Source: Rhodococcus sp. W8901 (GTDB taxonomy: Bacteria > Actinomycetota > Actinomycetes > Mycobacteriales > Mycobacteriaceae). Taken from it: a DNA stretch of 64,000 nucleotides. The stretch spans positions 2,356,001 through 2,420,000 of the forward strand of contig NZ_CP054690.1 in the NCBI RefSeq assembly GCF_013348805.1. Reading direction: 5' to 3'. This document shows, piece after piece, positions 47,995 through 57,484 of this stretch. The notes beneath the pieces are model-generated. The model saw only the letters and a program-made list of their open reading frames with translations, did not search any database and was not told the origin of the DNA. The position numbers were made by a program, and so were the translations under genes. Every line of letters begins with the position of its first letter. Position 1 is the first letter of the stretch.

Positions 47995-50900
47995 CTACCG
48001 CCGGATCCCGTCGATCGACTTGAGTACCCGCTTCTCCGACACGGGAATCGCGGTGCCCAGTGACTGTGCGAACAGGCTCACCCGCAACTCCTCGATCTTC
48101 CACAGGACCTCGTTGACGTCGTCGTCTCCTCGGCGCTCCTCCGGCAGGGCCGAGAGCATCCGGTCGTAGGCGGAGTACACGCGATCGAGGACATCCATCC
48201 CCGCCTGGTCGCGTTGCGCGCTGCCGGGCAGCGACTCGAGCCGCAGCGACGCCGCCGCCAGGTACCGCGGCAGGTCCTTGAGTCGCCGGGAGCCGAGTTC
48301 GGTCACGAACCCGGGGAACAGCAACGACTCTCGCTGCTCGCGCACGTCGTCCGCGGCCTCGCCGACGGATCGTTCGAGGATCACCGACAGACGATGTGCC
48401 TCTGCGAGCGCAGGAAGCAGCAGGTGAAGCAGCCGCGCGACACGGGTGGCGAGCTGCGCGCGGACCTTCCCGGTCAACGTCTCGAACGCGGCGGGATCGA
48501 GCACGGGGCCGCCGTTCTCGGCGATCAGCTCGTCGACCGCGCACGCGCGACAGTCCTCGAGGAGCGCGTCGAAGCTGCCGTCCGGGTTCTGGCCGAGCGC
48601 GAGACGGTCGGCGTTGCTCATCCCGTTGGTCACCGACTTGGCCTGCGTCGGAACAGCGTTCAACAGCAGCCGGCGGGTGCCGGCCCGCATGGCGGCGCGC
48701 TGCGCGGCCGGCGTGGTGAGCACCCGCACCGCGACGCCGGAGTCCTCCGGCACCAGCGCCGGGTAGCCGGTCACCTTCTGGCCGCCCAGGGTCCGGGTCA
48801 CCGACGACGGCAGCGTGCCCAGGGTCTGCGCGGTCCAGACCGGTGCCGGGGCCCGTTCTGTGGTCGAGGCGGCCTTGGCGACCTCCACCTCGACCCGCGG
48901 TGCCAGGGACCGGCGCAGCGCGGCCAGGCTCTTGTCCTTGCCGAGGACCTTGCCCTTCTCGTCCACCGCCGCGAACGTCATCCGCAGGTGCGGCGGCAGC
49001 GACGCTACGTCGAAGTCCGTCGGGTCGATCCGGCACGAACCGAGCCGCGACAGCTCGCGCGCCATCGCGTGGATCAGGGACTCGGATCGCGGTTTGACGG
49101 CGGCGAGCGCGGCCGCGGCGAAGTCCGGGGCCGGCACCACCTGGCGGCGGAGTTGTTTCGGCAGCGTCTTGATCAGTGCGGTGACCAGCTCGGTGCGCAT
49201 GCCGGGCACCAGCCAGTCGAATCCCACCGGGCGCAGGCCCGCGAGCAGCGCCACCGGTATCCGCGCGGTGACGCCGTCGTCCTCGGTGCCGGGCTCGAAC
49301 TGGTACGTCAAGGGGAACTGGATGTCGCCCTGACGCCACGCGTCGGGGTAGTCGCCCTCGAGTACTGCGGCGGAGTCGGCGTTGACCACCGTGGCGGTGG
49401 TGAAGTTCAGCAGATTCGGATCCGAGCGTCGCGCCTGCTTCCACCACGTGTCGAAGTGCTTGGCGGACACCGCCTCCGGACCGACCCGCTGGTCGTAGAA
49501 CTCGAACAGCGTCTCGTCGTCGACGAGGATGTCGCGTCGTCGGGCCCGGTGTTCGAGTTCCTCGACGTCGTCGAGCAGCGCGCGGTTGGCGTGGAAGAAC
49601 TTGTTCTGTGTCTGCCACTCGCCCTGCACCAGTGCGTGCCGGATGAACAACTCCCGCGATGCCTCGGGGTCGATCGTGCTGTAGGTGACGGGTCGTCCGG
49701 TGACGAGCGGGACGCCGTAGAGGGTGACCCGCTCGTACGCCATCGCACACGCCCGTTTGGTGGACCAGTGCGGCTCCGAGTACGTGCGCTTGACGAGGTG
49801 TGGGGCCAGCTTCTCGGCCCACTCGGGTTCGATGCGGGCGGCCATCCGCGCCCACAGTCGCGACGTCTCGACCAGTTCGGACGCCATCACCCAGCGCGGC
49901 GGCTTCTTGAACAGGCCGGAGCCGGGGAAGATCGCGAACCGGCTGCCGCGGGCGCCGAGGAAGTCGCGCTTGTCGCCCTCGCGCAGCCCGATGTGCGAGA
50001 GCAGGCCCGCGAGCAGCGACTGGTGGATCGACGTCTCGGACGCCGTCGCGGCGTCCGGGCCGCCGGAATCGCCCGGCTCCCAGCCGAGTCCGCGGGTGAT
50101 CTGACGGAGCTGGCCGTGCAGGTCCTGCCACTCGCGGATCCGCAGCCAGTGGAGGAACTCGTTGCGGCACATCTTCCGGAACTGGTTGGAGCTGAGCTCT
50201 TTCCGCTGTTCGCGCAGGTACTCCCACAGCTTGAGGTAGGCGAGGAAGTCGGAGTTCTCGACGGCGAAGCGGGCGTGCTTCTCGTCGGCGGCCTGCTGGA
50301 ACTCGGCGGGGCGCTCGCGGACGTCCTGGATGGACAGCGCGGACACGATCACCAGCATCTCGCGCAGGCAGCCGTTGCGGTGCGCCTCGACCAGCATGCG
50401 CGCCATCCGCGGATCGACCGGCAACTGGGCCAGTTCGCGGCCGGTCGCGGTGAGCTGCGGGCCGACGGGCTTGTCCCGGGCTGTCTCGGCGTCGGTCTCG
50501 GTGTCGGCGTCGACGCGGCGCTGACCGGGTCCGGCGATGGCGCCGAGTTCCTCGAGCAGCGCGACGCCGTCACGGATCGCCCGCGGATCCGGTGCCTCGA
50601 CGAACGGGAACGCCTCGATCTCGCCGAGCCCGAGGGCGGTCATCTGCAGGACCACCGACGCCAGGTTGGTGCGCAGGATCTCCGGCTCGGTGAACGCGGG
50701 CCGCGACTCGAAGTCGTCCTCCGCGTAGAGGCGGATGCAGATTCCGTCCGCGACCCGACCGCATCGTCCGGCGCGCTGGCGGGCCGACGCCTGCGAGATC
50801 GGTTCGATCGGCAGGCGCTGCACCTTGGTGCGGACCGAATAGCGCGAGATGCGGGCCGTGCCCGGGTCGATGACGTAACGGATGCCGGGCACCGTCAGCG

Positions 50901-51972
50901 ACGTCTCGGCGACGTTGGTGGACAGCACCACGCGCCGCCCGGTGTGCGGGGAGAACACCCGGTGCTGTTCCGCGGCGGACAGCCGGGCGTACAGCGGCAG
51001 GATCTCGGTGTTGCGGTACTTGCGGTCCCGCAGGGCGTCCGCGGTGTCGCGGATCTCGCGTTCGCCCGACAGGAAGACCAGGATGTCGCCGTCACCCTCG
51101 GCGGCGAGTTCCTCGACGGCCTCGCACACCGCGTCGACGGGGTCGCGGTCGAAGGTCTGCTCGCCCACCTCGACGGTGAGCGGGCGGTAGCGCATCTCCA
51201 CCGGGAACGTCCGGCCCGACACCTCGACGATGGGTGCCGGCACGCCGTCCACCGCGAAGTGTTCGGCGAACCGCTCCGGGTCGATAGTGGCCGAGGTGAT
51301 GATCACCTTGAGGTCGGGGCGCCGGGGGAGCAGCTGCTTGAGGTAGCCCAGGATGAAGTCGATGTTGAGGCTGCGCTCGTGGGCCTCGTCGATGATCAGC
51401 GTGTCGTACCGGCGCAGCATCCGGTCGCGCTGGATCTCGGCGAGCAGGATGCCGTCGGTCATCAGTTTGACCAGCGTCGAGTCGGACACCTGGTCGGTGA
51501 AGCGGACGGTGTAGCCCACGGTGTCGCCCAGTTCGCGTCCCACCTCCTCGGCGATCCGCTCGGCGACCGTGCGGGCGGCCAGGCGGCGAGGCTGGGTGTG
51601 CCCGATCATGCCGCGGATGCCGCGGCCCAGTTCCATGCAGATCTTCGGGATCTGGGTGGTCTTGCCGGAACCCGTCTCGCCGGCGACGATCACCACCTGG
51701 TGCGATGCGATCGCGGCGGCGATGTCCTCGCGGCGCTGCGTGACCGGCAGCGCTTCCGGGTACGTGATCGGCGGGACCTGCGCCCGGCGGCCCTCGACGC
51801 GCAGCTCGGCGGCGGAGATCTCGTCGGCGAGTGCGGCGAGCGCGGACGGGGACTTGGCGCGGTCGAGGCGTCGGCGAAGCCGGTGCTCGTCGCGGAGGGT
51901 GAGGGCACCGAGCCGCTTCCTCGCCTCGCGGCGATCGAACCCGGTCTCGGCTGCTGATGGTGTTGTCGACAT
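47995..51972 (-). CDS. hrpA: ATP-dependent RNA helicase HrpA
   Basis: A 1325-residue DEAH-box helicase, full length. Order: a helical head with RREARKRLGALTLRDEHRLRRRLDRAK, Walker A AGETGSGKTTQIPK (~94), the DEAH box IIDEAHERSLNID (~193), motif VLSTNVAETSLTVPGI (~350), QRAGRCGRV (~395), then HA2/OB-fold and the long DUF3418 C-terminal region. E. coli HrpA rescues collided ribosomes; the same role is plausible. The start is uncertain: MSTTPSAAE at 51972 or GTG at 51981. Confidence 0.93.
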   Translation of the reverse strand: MSTTPSAAETGFDRREARKRLGALTLRDEHRLRRRLDRAKSPSALAALADEISAAELRVEGRRAQVPPITYPEALPVTQRREDIAAAIASHQVVIVAGETGSGKTTQIPKICMELGRGIRGMIGHTQPRRLAARTVAERIAEEVGRELGDTVGYTVRFTDQVSDSTLVKLMTDGILLAEIQRDRMLRRYDTLIIDEAHERSLNIDFILGYLKQLLPRRPDLKVIITSATIDPERFAEHFAVDGVPAPIVEVSGRTFPVEMRYRPLTVEVGEQTFDRDPVDAVCEAVEELAAEGDGDILVFLSGEREIRDTADALRDRKYRNTEILPLYARLSAAEQHRVFSPHTGRRVVLSTNVAETSLTVPGIRYVIDPGTARISRYSVRTKVQRLPIEPISQASARQRAGRCGRVADGICIRLYAEDDFESRPAFTEPEILRTNLASVVLQMTALGLGEIEAFPFVEAPDPRAIRDGVALLEELGAIAGPGQRRVDADTETDAETARDKPVGPQLTATGRELAQLPVDPRMARMLVEAHRNGCLREMLVIVSALSIQDVRERPAEFQQAADEKHARFAVENSDFLAYLKLWEYLREQRKELSSNQFRKMCRNEFLHWLRIREWQDLHGQLRQITRGLGWEPGDSGGPDAATASETSIHQSLLAGLLSHIGLREGDKRDFLGARGSRFAIFPGSGLFKKPPRWVMASELVETSRLWARMAARIEPEWAEKLAPHLVKRTYSEPHWSTKRACAMAYERVTLYGVPLVTGRPVTYSTIDPEASRELFIRHALVQGEWQTQNKFFHANRALLDDVEELEHRARRRDILVDDETLFEFYDQRVGPEAVSAKHFDTWWKQARRSDPNLLNFTTATVVNADSAAVLEGDYPDAWRQGDIQFPLTYQFEPGTEDDGVTARIPVALLAGLRPVGFDWLVPGMRTELVTALIKTLPKQLRRQVVPAPDFAAAALAAVKPRSESLIHAMARELSRLGSCRIDPTDFDVASLPPHLRMTFAAVDEKGKVLGKDKSLAALRRSLAPRVEVEVAKAASTTERAPAPVWTAQTLGTLPSSVTRTLGGQKVTGYPALVPEDSGVAVRVLTTPAAQRAAMRAGTRRLLLNAVPTQAKSVTNGMSNADRLALGQNPDGSFDALLEDCRACAVDELIAENGGPVLDPAAFETLTGKVRAQLATRVARLLHLLLPALAEAHRLSVILERSVGEAADDVREQRESLLFPGFVTELGSRRLKDLPRYLAAASLRLESLPGSAQRDQAGMDVLDRVYSAYDRMLSALPEERRGDDDVNEVLWKIEELRVSLFAQSLGTAIPVSEKRVLKSIDGIRR

Positions 51973-52045
51973 GCTCCGCACAGCCTATCGAAGCGTGCAA
52001 CGGCAATTCCGGCTGGAACCGCCCGGGGCGTGCGAACATACGCGC

Positions 52046-52720
52046 ATGACCGCCGTCACACCGGGTCCCGCGATCCGGCGGACCCACCCGATCGTTCGCG
52101 TGCTGCGGATCGTGTTCGCCGCCCTCGGCATCGTCGCGCTCGCGTGGATTCCGCTCCGCAACATCGACGAACCGACCTTCTCCGTCGCGAACTACTTCAG
52201 CTACTTCACGATCCTGAGCAATGTTCTCGCGGCGATCGTGCTGCTGGTGGGTGCGGTCCGTGACCCGCAGGACACCCGATGGCAGCTGGTTCGCGGCGCG
52301 GCGACGGTCTACATGGTGATCACCGGCATCATCTATGCGGTCCTGCTCGCGAACGTCGACGTCATGCTGCAGGACCGGTGGATCAACGACACCCTCCACC
52401 GGATCCTGCCGCTGGTGCTGTTCCTCGACTGGATCGTCAACCCGCCGCGGGTCCGGATCACCGATCTGCAGTCGCTGAGCTGGCTCGCGTTCCCCGTCGT
52501 CTACGGGGTGTACACCCTGATCCGGGGACCGATCGTGGACTGGTATCCGTACCCGTTCCTCGATCCGCGCGAGCAGGGATATCTCCAGCTCGCCGTCGGC
52601 CTGGTCGTGCTGCTCGTGGCGATGACCCTGATGGCGCTCGCGGTCAACGCCGCCGGACGATTGGGCCGGCGGTGGCGCGGTCTCGGCGGCGACGAGCCCG
52701 ATCCGGTTTCCGTGGCATAG
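52046..52720 (+). CDS. Pr6Pr family membrane protein (FAR-17a/AIG1-like)
   Basis: A 224-residue membrane protein with about six hydrophobic segments. FSVANYFSYFTILSNVLAAIVLLVGA (~44-70), NDTLHRILPLVLFLDWIVNPP (~113-133) and the late YPYPFLDP motif follow the FAR-17a/AIG1-like layout, in which a conserved His lies in a membrane helix. Eukaryotic relatives hydrolyse fatty-acid esters of hydroxy fatty acids; bacterial function is untested. Divergent from hrpA. Confidence 0.78.
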   Translation: MTAVTPGPAIRRTHPIVRVLRIVFAALGIVALAWIPLRNIDEPTFSVANYFSYFTILSNVLAAIVLLVGAVRDPQDTRWQLVRGAATVYMVITGIIYAVLLANVDVMLQDRWINDTLHRILPLVLFLDWIVNPPRVRITDLQSLSWLAFPVVYGVYTLIRGPIVDWYPYPFLDPREQGYLQLAVGLVVLLVAMTLMALAVNAAGRLGRRWRGLGGDEPDPVSVA

Positions 52721-52772
52721 TCGCGGAAAGCGGCACACGACCGGCAAGCACGATCGAAGGGGTAGAGCGCGG

Positions 52773-53999
52773 ATGAGTGGAGCACTGTGGCACGGGTTCG
52801 CCGACATGGGGGCGGTACAGCGCGACGGCGCGTTCGTCGTCACCCGCGGTGAGGGCGCGTACATCTGGGACGACGCGGGGACCCGCTACCTCGACGCCAC
52901 CGCGGGACTGTGGTTCACCAACGTCGGGCACGGCCGCACCGAGATCGCCGACGCCGTCGCCGCGCAGCTGTCGAAGATCGCGCACTTCTCCAACTTCGGC
53001 GACTTCACCTCCGACACCACGGTGGCCCTCGCGGAGCGTCTGGCCGCGATCGCGCCGGTCCCCGGTTCCAAGGTGTTCTTCACCTCGGGTGGCTCCGACT
53101 CGGTCGACTCCGCCGCGAAACTCGCCCGCCGGTACTGGACCGAGGTCGGCCGGCCGTCCAAGACGCTGATCGTGGGCCGGCAGAAGGCGTACCACGGCAT
53201 GCACGTCGCGGGCACCGCACTGGCCGGGATCCCGGTCAACCGGGAAGGCTACGGCGACCTCATGGCCGACGCCCGCACCGTGGAGTGGGACGACGCGAAG
53301 GGACTGCTCGAGCTGATCGAGCGGGAGGGCGCCGACAAGATCGCGGCGTTCTTCTGTGAGCCGATCATCGGTGCCGGCGGCATCTACCTGCCGCCCGAGG
53401 GGTACCTGAGCGAGGTCCGCGAGATCTGCCGCGAACACGACATCCTGTTCGTCGTGGACGAGGTCGTCACCGGCTTCGGCCGGATCGGCGGGTCGTGGTT
53501 CGCCTCGACGCGTTTCGACCTGCAGCCGGACATGATCACCACCGCCAAGGGACTCACGTCGGGGTACGTGCCGATGGGTGCGGTGTTCGTCGCGCCGACC
53601 GTCGCGGAACCATTCTTTGGTGGGGGAGTGTGGTGGCGGCACGGGTACACCTACGGCGGCCACGCCGGGGCCGCGGCCGCGGCCATGGCCAATCTCGACA
53701 TCGTCGAGCGCGAGGACCTTCTCGGGGAGTCGAAGCGGCTCGAGGCGTCGCTGCACGAGCATCTCGCCCCGCTCGCGGAACATCCCCGGGTGGCGGAGGT
53801 GCGCAGCGGCATCGGTGCCGTCGCTGCGGTCCAGCTGGTCGATCCCGCGGAGGCGTTGCCGTTCGTGAAGACGTTGCGCGAGTTCGGGATCTCCGGCCGC
53901 GCGGCCGGTCAGGGTGCGATGCAGTTCTCGCCGTCGTTCGTCATGACCGACGAGCAGGTCGCCGAGATGGCGGCCGGGGTCGCCAAAGCGCTCGGCTGA
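52773..53999 (+). CDS. Class III (omega) aminotransferase
   Basis: A 408-residue PLP-dependent aminotransferase. Family marks are DATAGLWFTNVGHG (~41), FFTSGGSDSVDSAAKLAR (~97), FFCEPIIGAGGIYLPPEGYL (~192), VVDEVVTGFGRIG (~226) and the PLP lysine in MITTAKGLTSGYVPMGA (~256). Such enzymes move amino groups between omega-amino acids or diamines and pyruvate or 2-oxoglutarate; the substrate is unknown. It starts at ATG 52773 behind GAAGGGG. Confidence 0.9.
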   Translation: MSGALWHGFADMGAVQRDGAFVVTRGEGAYIWDDAGTRYLDATAGLWFTNVGHGRTEIADAVAAQLSKIAHFSNFGDFTSDTTVALAERLAAIAPVPGSKVFFTSGGSDSVDSAAKLARRYWTEVGRPSKTLIVGRQKAYHGMHVAGTALAGIPVNREGYGDLMADARTVEWDDAKGLLELIEREGADKIAAFFCEPIIGAGGIYLPPEGYLSEVREICREHDILFVVDEVVTGFGRIGGSWFASTRFDLQPDMITTAKGLTSGYVPMGAVFVAPTVAEPFFGGGVWWRHGYTYGGHAGAAAAAMANLDIVEREDLLGESKRLEASLHEHLAPLAEHPRVAEVRSGIGAVAAVQLVDPAEALPFVKTLREFGISGRAAGQGAMQFSPSFVMTDEQVAEMAAGVAKALG

Positions 54000-54005
54000 T
54001 CCGGC

Positions 54006-54254
54006 TCAGCGGCGGCGCAGCACCCGCGACAGCCGTTGCCGCAGTGTCGGTTTCGTATCGACGAGTTCCACCACGGTCCGGTCCGCGGCCGCCGACGCCT
54101 GTGCGAAACGGGTGTGCAGGCGGTCGCGGACCTCGTCGGGTGTGTATGCGCGGCGCTGTCGTTCGGCTCGTACCGCCAGTGCGCCCGTGGCCGCGACCCC
54201 GAGGGCGCCGGCCAGTCCGAGGGCCTTCCACAGATGTCTGCTGTCGATGCGCAT
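54006..54254 (-). CDS. Small protein with N-terminal membrane segment, unknown
   Basis: An 82-residue basic protein: one hydrophobic segment (~10-28, ALGLAGALGVAATGALAV), then a charged helical region RAYTPDEVRDRLHTRFAQAS, ending LSRVLRRR. No family recognised. It lies between the converging aminotransferase (6 bp) and the divergent NlpC/P60-like gene (17 bp). Codon pattern is consistent with a real gene; similar small genes are common in Rhodococcus. Confidence 0.6.
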   Translation of the reverse strand: MRIDSRHLWKALGLAGALGVAATGALAVRAERQRRAYTPDEVRDRLHTRFAQASAAADRTVVELVDTKPTLRQRLSRVLRRR

Positions 54255-54271
54255 CGCTCTAGGCTAGGTGG

Positions 54272-54964
54272 ATGACTCGGCGGATGCATCCATCACAGGT
54301 CAGCCTCGACGACGCGGTGGAAGCGACCCGCACGGGCGACATCTGGATCTTCCGCGGTCACACCGGCGCCGACCGCGCGATCCAGACCCTGACGAACAGT
54401 CCCGTCAACCACGTCGGCATGTCCGTCGTGCTCGACGACCTCCCGCCGCTGATGTGGCACGCGGAGCTCGGGCACTCGCTGCAGGACATGTGGACCGGGA
54501 AGTTCCAGCGCGGTGTCCAATTGCACGACCTGCGTGCCGCCGTTCAGGTGTGGGGTGCGCGCTACGGGCAGCGCGGCTGGCTGCGTCAGCTCGCCGGCCC
54601 CGTGACCCGTGAACAGGAGGACGCCCTGCTGCGGACGATCGCCCGCCTGGACGGCACCCCGTTCCCGTCGACGGCGAAGTTGGCGTCGCGTTGGTTCGGC
54701 GGCCGGCTGCCGTCGTTGCGGTCGCGCGGCGGCGACCGCGAATCGGGTGCGGGTCTGGAGAGCGCCTACTGCGCGGAGGTGGTGGCGTCGACGTTCGAGG
54801 CGATGGGCCTGCTGACCGGCGATCGCAGGACCAATTGGTACGACCCGGGCCGATTCTGGAGCGGCGACCGACTGCCGCTCGCGCACGGTGTCGAACTGGG
54901 GGACGAGATCGAGGTGCTACTCAGTGCCGCCGATCTCGCGGCGGGGGACCTCAGCCGCGGCTGA
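54272..54964 (+). CDS. Permuted NlpC/P60 (YiiX/YaeF-like) cysteine hydrolase-like protein
   Basis: A 230-residue protein without a signal peptide. GDIWIFRGHTGADRAIQTLTNSPVNHVGMSVVLDD (~22-56) ends with an Asn-His pair, and a Cys appears later in ESAYCAEVVASTFEAMGLL (~162-182). His before Cys is the order in circularly permuted papain-fold enzymes (YiiX, LRAT-like), which act on amide or ester bonds of lipids or peptides. Assignment rests on these motifs; substrate unknown. The 355-bp leader of rpf follows. Confidence 0.65.
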   Translation: MTRRMHPSQVSLDDAVEATRTGDIWIFRGHTGADRAIQTLTNSPVNHVGMSVVLDDLPPLMWHAELGHSLQDMWTGKFQRGVQLHDLRAAVQVWGARYGQRGWLRQLAGPVTREQEDALLRTIARLDGTPFPSTAKLASRWFGGRLPSLRSRGGDRESGAGLESAYCAEVVASTFEAMGLLTGDRRTNWYDPGRFWSGDRLPLAHGVELGDEIEVLLSAADLAAGDLSRG

Positions 54965-55006
54965 TCCGTGTGACCCACGGCACGAATTGACTATGACGGT
55001 AATCAC

Positions 55007-55024
55007 ATAACGAGTGGATAACGA
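55007..55024 (+). promoter_or_regulatory. ATAACGA direct repeat, 11-bp period, upstream of rpf
   Basis: ATAACGA occurs at 55007-55013 and 55018-55024, one helical turn apart, the spacing favoured by OmpR-type response regulators such as MtrA, which controls cell-wall genes in actinobacteria. No regulator can be named from sequence alone. Confidence 0.4.
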
Positions 55025-55121
55025 CCGGTCTGCCGAGTTGCGGACACGCCGAGGGGTTCTGCGGAAACGTCGCCGACGGCCTCCGTTACCTGGACGTTCG
55101 TACCGAAATTGCGGACCGTGA

Positions 55122-55907
<786 letters not shown>

Positions 55908-55939
55908 TCGGTCTCGTACCGAACTGCTCACAGAGCTCG

Positions 55940-55973
55940 CAGCCCCGCCGGTGTCCCCCTCCCGGCGGGGCTG
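55940..55973 (+). terminator. Terminator of rpf
   Basis: CAGCCCCGCCGG (55940-55951) pairs with CCGGCGGGGCTG (55962-55973), a perfect 12-bp stem with a 10-base loop, 33 bp after the rpf stop. Confidence 0.85.
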
Positions 55974-55977
55974 TGTC

Positions 55978-56232
55978 ATGTTGCGGGACTTGCTGGTGCT
56001 CGCCACCTCGCTCGGCGCCGGTGCTGCCGACGCGACACCGTGGAAGTTCGGTCCCGTCTATCGAGGCGAGTTCTCGGGGGAGGGGGCTGAGTACCTGTGC
56101 AACAAGGCGCTGCTGCTCGAGAAGGCCTACCGGGCGGTCGTCATCGAGCCCTGTGCATACGATCCGGCCGAGGGCGTGTGGTACCGCGTGGTGTTCGCCC
56201 CCGAGACGGCCGGCTTCGGTAGCAGCAGCTGA
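55978..56232 (+). CDS. Small hypothetical protein
   Basis: An 84-residue protein starting at ATG 55978; GTG 55951 would place the start inside the rpf terminator and is less likely. It opens MLRDLLVLATSLGAGAADATPW, which could be a short signal sequence, and has two cysteines (YLCNKALL and EPCAYDP) that might form a disulfide outside the cell. No ribosome site or known family is visible. Converges on the RibD-like gene. Confidence 0.5.
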   Translation: MLRDLLVLATSLGAGAADATPWKFGPVYRGEFSGEGAEYLCNKALLLEKAYRAVVIEPCAYDPAEGVWYRVVFAPETAGFGSSS

Positions 56233-56240
56233 TCGCTCGG

Positions 56241-56828
56241 TCAGGCGTTCGCGTTCGGTGTTCGGCTGAACCACGACACGCTCGCGCCGTTGTCGAACGA
56301 CGTGAGGTCCGTGCGCGTGAAGGCCGTCGGACGGAACGGGCCCGCGAAGGCCGGTAGTCCGGCGCCGCCCACCACCGGGTAGCTCTTCACGATCAGTTCG
56401 TCGATCTCGGGTAGTAACGCGCCGGCGAGTTGACCGCCGCCGGCGAGCCAGATGTCGAGCCCGTCCTCGGCCTTGAGTTTGCGGACTGCCTCGACCGGAT
56501 CGGTCGACACGAGCTCCACCGCCGGGTCGGGGATCGTCCCGAGCGTCGTCGAGACCACGAGTTGGCGCAGGTGGGCGTACGGACTGGTGATGCCGACGGC
56601 GAGCGCGGGCTCGTAGGTGCCGCGCCCCATGATGATCGTGTCGAACGCGCGATTGGGTGCGTCCTGGAGTCCCGCCTGGGGGCGGATGTGTGTCGGCACT
56701 GTCTCGGGGTAGCGCTCGTTGATCCACGCGGCCATCGAATCGGAGAGCGGGTAGAAGTCGACCTCGCCGCCGGGCCCGGCGATGTATCCGTCCAGGGAGA
56801 CCGCGACGTAGTACACGAGCTTACGCAT
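56241..56828 (-). CDS. Dihydrofolate reductase/RibD C-terminal family protein
   Basis: A 195-residue reductase-fold protein. RKLVYYVAVSLDGYIAGPGGEVDFY opens the family pattern, followed by FDTIIMGRGTYE (~67) and DIWLAGGGQLAGALLPEIDELIV (~125), which line the NADPH site. Such stand-alone proteins are usually not true DHFRs; substrates are unknown. ATG 56828 has GGAG six bases upstream. Divergent from a TetR gene that probably represses it. Confidence 0.87.
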   Translation of the reverse strand: MRKLVYYVAVSLDGYIAGPGGEVDFYPLSDSMAAWINERYPETVPTHIRPQAGLQDAPNRAFDTIIMGRGTYEPALAVGITSPYAHLRQLVVSTTLGTIPDPAVELVSTDPVEAVRKLKAEDGLDIWLAGGGQLAGALLPEIDELIVKSYPVVGGAGLPAFAGPFRPTAFTRTDLTSFDNGASVSWFSRTPNANA

Positions 56829-56843
56829 ATACAACTCCGTCCG

Positions 56844-56880
56844 TAGTACTCTGAGTGAAGTGGTGTAAAAGTTAGTACTA
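56844..56880. promoter_or_regulatory. Paired TAGTACT operator candidates
   Basis: TAGTACT at 56844-56850 and the palindrome TAGTACTA at 56873-56880 lie in the 71-bp gap between the divergent reductase and TetR genes; a TetR dimer could bind one or both. Confidence 0.5.
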
Positions 56881-56899
56881 CAGATGGAGTGGTGTCAAG

Positions 56900-57472
56900 G
56901 TGCGGCGAAATCCGGAGCGGCGAGCGGCGTTGGTCGACGGCGCGATCGAGGTCCTGGCGCGGGAGGGTGCCCGCGGACTCACCTTCCGTGCGGTCGACGC
57001 GGAGGCGCAGGTGCCGGCGGGTACCGCGTCGAACTACTTCGCCAACCGGGACGACCTGCTGACCCAGGCGGGGGCGCGGATCTACGAGCGGCTCAAGCCC
57101 GACGACGCGACGATGGACCTGAGTCTGCGTGGGGCGCACGACCGCGAGCACCTCACGGCGTTGATGAAGGAGACGGTGGGACGGGTGGCGGCTTTCCGCA
57201 CCGGGTTTCTCGCGCTGCTCGAACTCCGGTTGGAGGCGACCCGACGGCCCGATCTGCGCGCAGTCCTCACCGAACGCGTCCGTCAGGATCTCGACTTCAA
57301 CATCGCCAACCACGTCGAGTCGGACATGCCGGGGGACCCGACGACCGTGACGCTGCTCTACATGGCGTTGAACTGGCTGATCGTCGATCGACTCACGTTG
57401 CCGGAGTTGTTCTCGGACAAGGAGATCGACGACCTCGTCGATGCCGCCGTCGATCGGGTGCTGCCACGGTGA
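56900..57472 (+). CDS. TetR-family transcriptional regulator
   Basis: A 190-residue regulator. HTH at residues ~8-55 (LVDGAIEVLAREGARGLTFRAVDAEAQVPAGTASNYFANRDDLL), with the YcdC/Rv-type opening; the helical C-terminal domain includes RTGFLALLELRLEATRRPDLR. It starts at GTG 56900, divergent from the RibD-like reductase with TAGTACT sites between. It converges on phzF with a 12-bp gap. Confidence 0.9.
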   Translation: MRRNPERRAALVDGAIEVLAREGARGLTFRAVDAEAQVPAGTASNYFANRDDLLTQAGARIYERLKPDDATMDLSLRGAHDREHLTALMKETVGRVAAFRTGFLALLELRLEATRRPDLRAVLTERVRQDLDFNIANHVESDMPGDPTTVTLLYMALNWLIVDRLTLPELFSDKEIDDLVDAAVDRVLPR

Positions 57473-57484
57473 CCGGTGCGCGGC

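Noticed and set aside
48214-51957. A 1247-residue open frame on the plus strand
   Set aside because: It is the antisense of hrpA. Its residue content (Arg, Gly, Ala, Asp, His runs) shows no domain, and the opposite strand has unmistakable helicase motifs. Long antisense frames are expected at ~70% GC.
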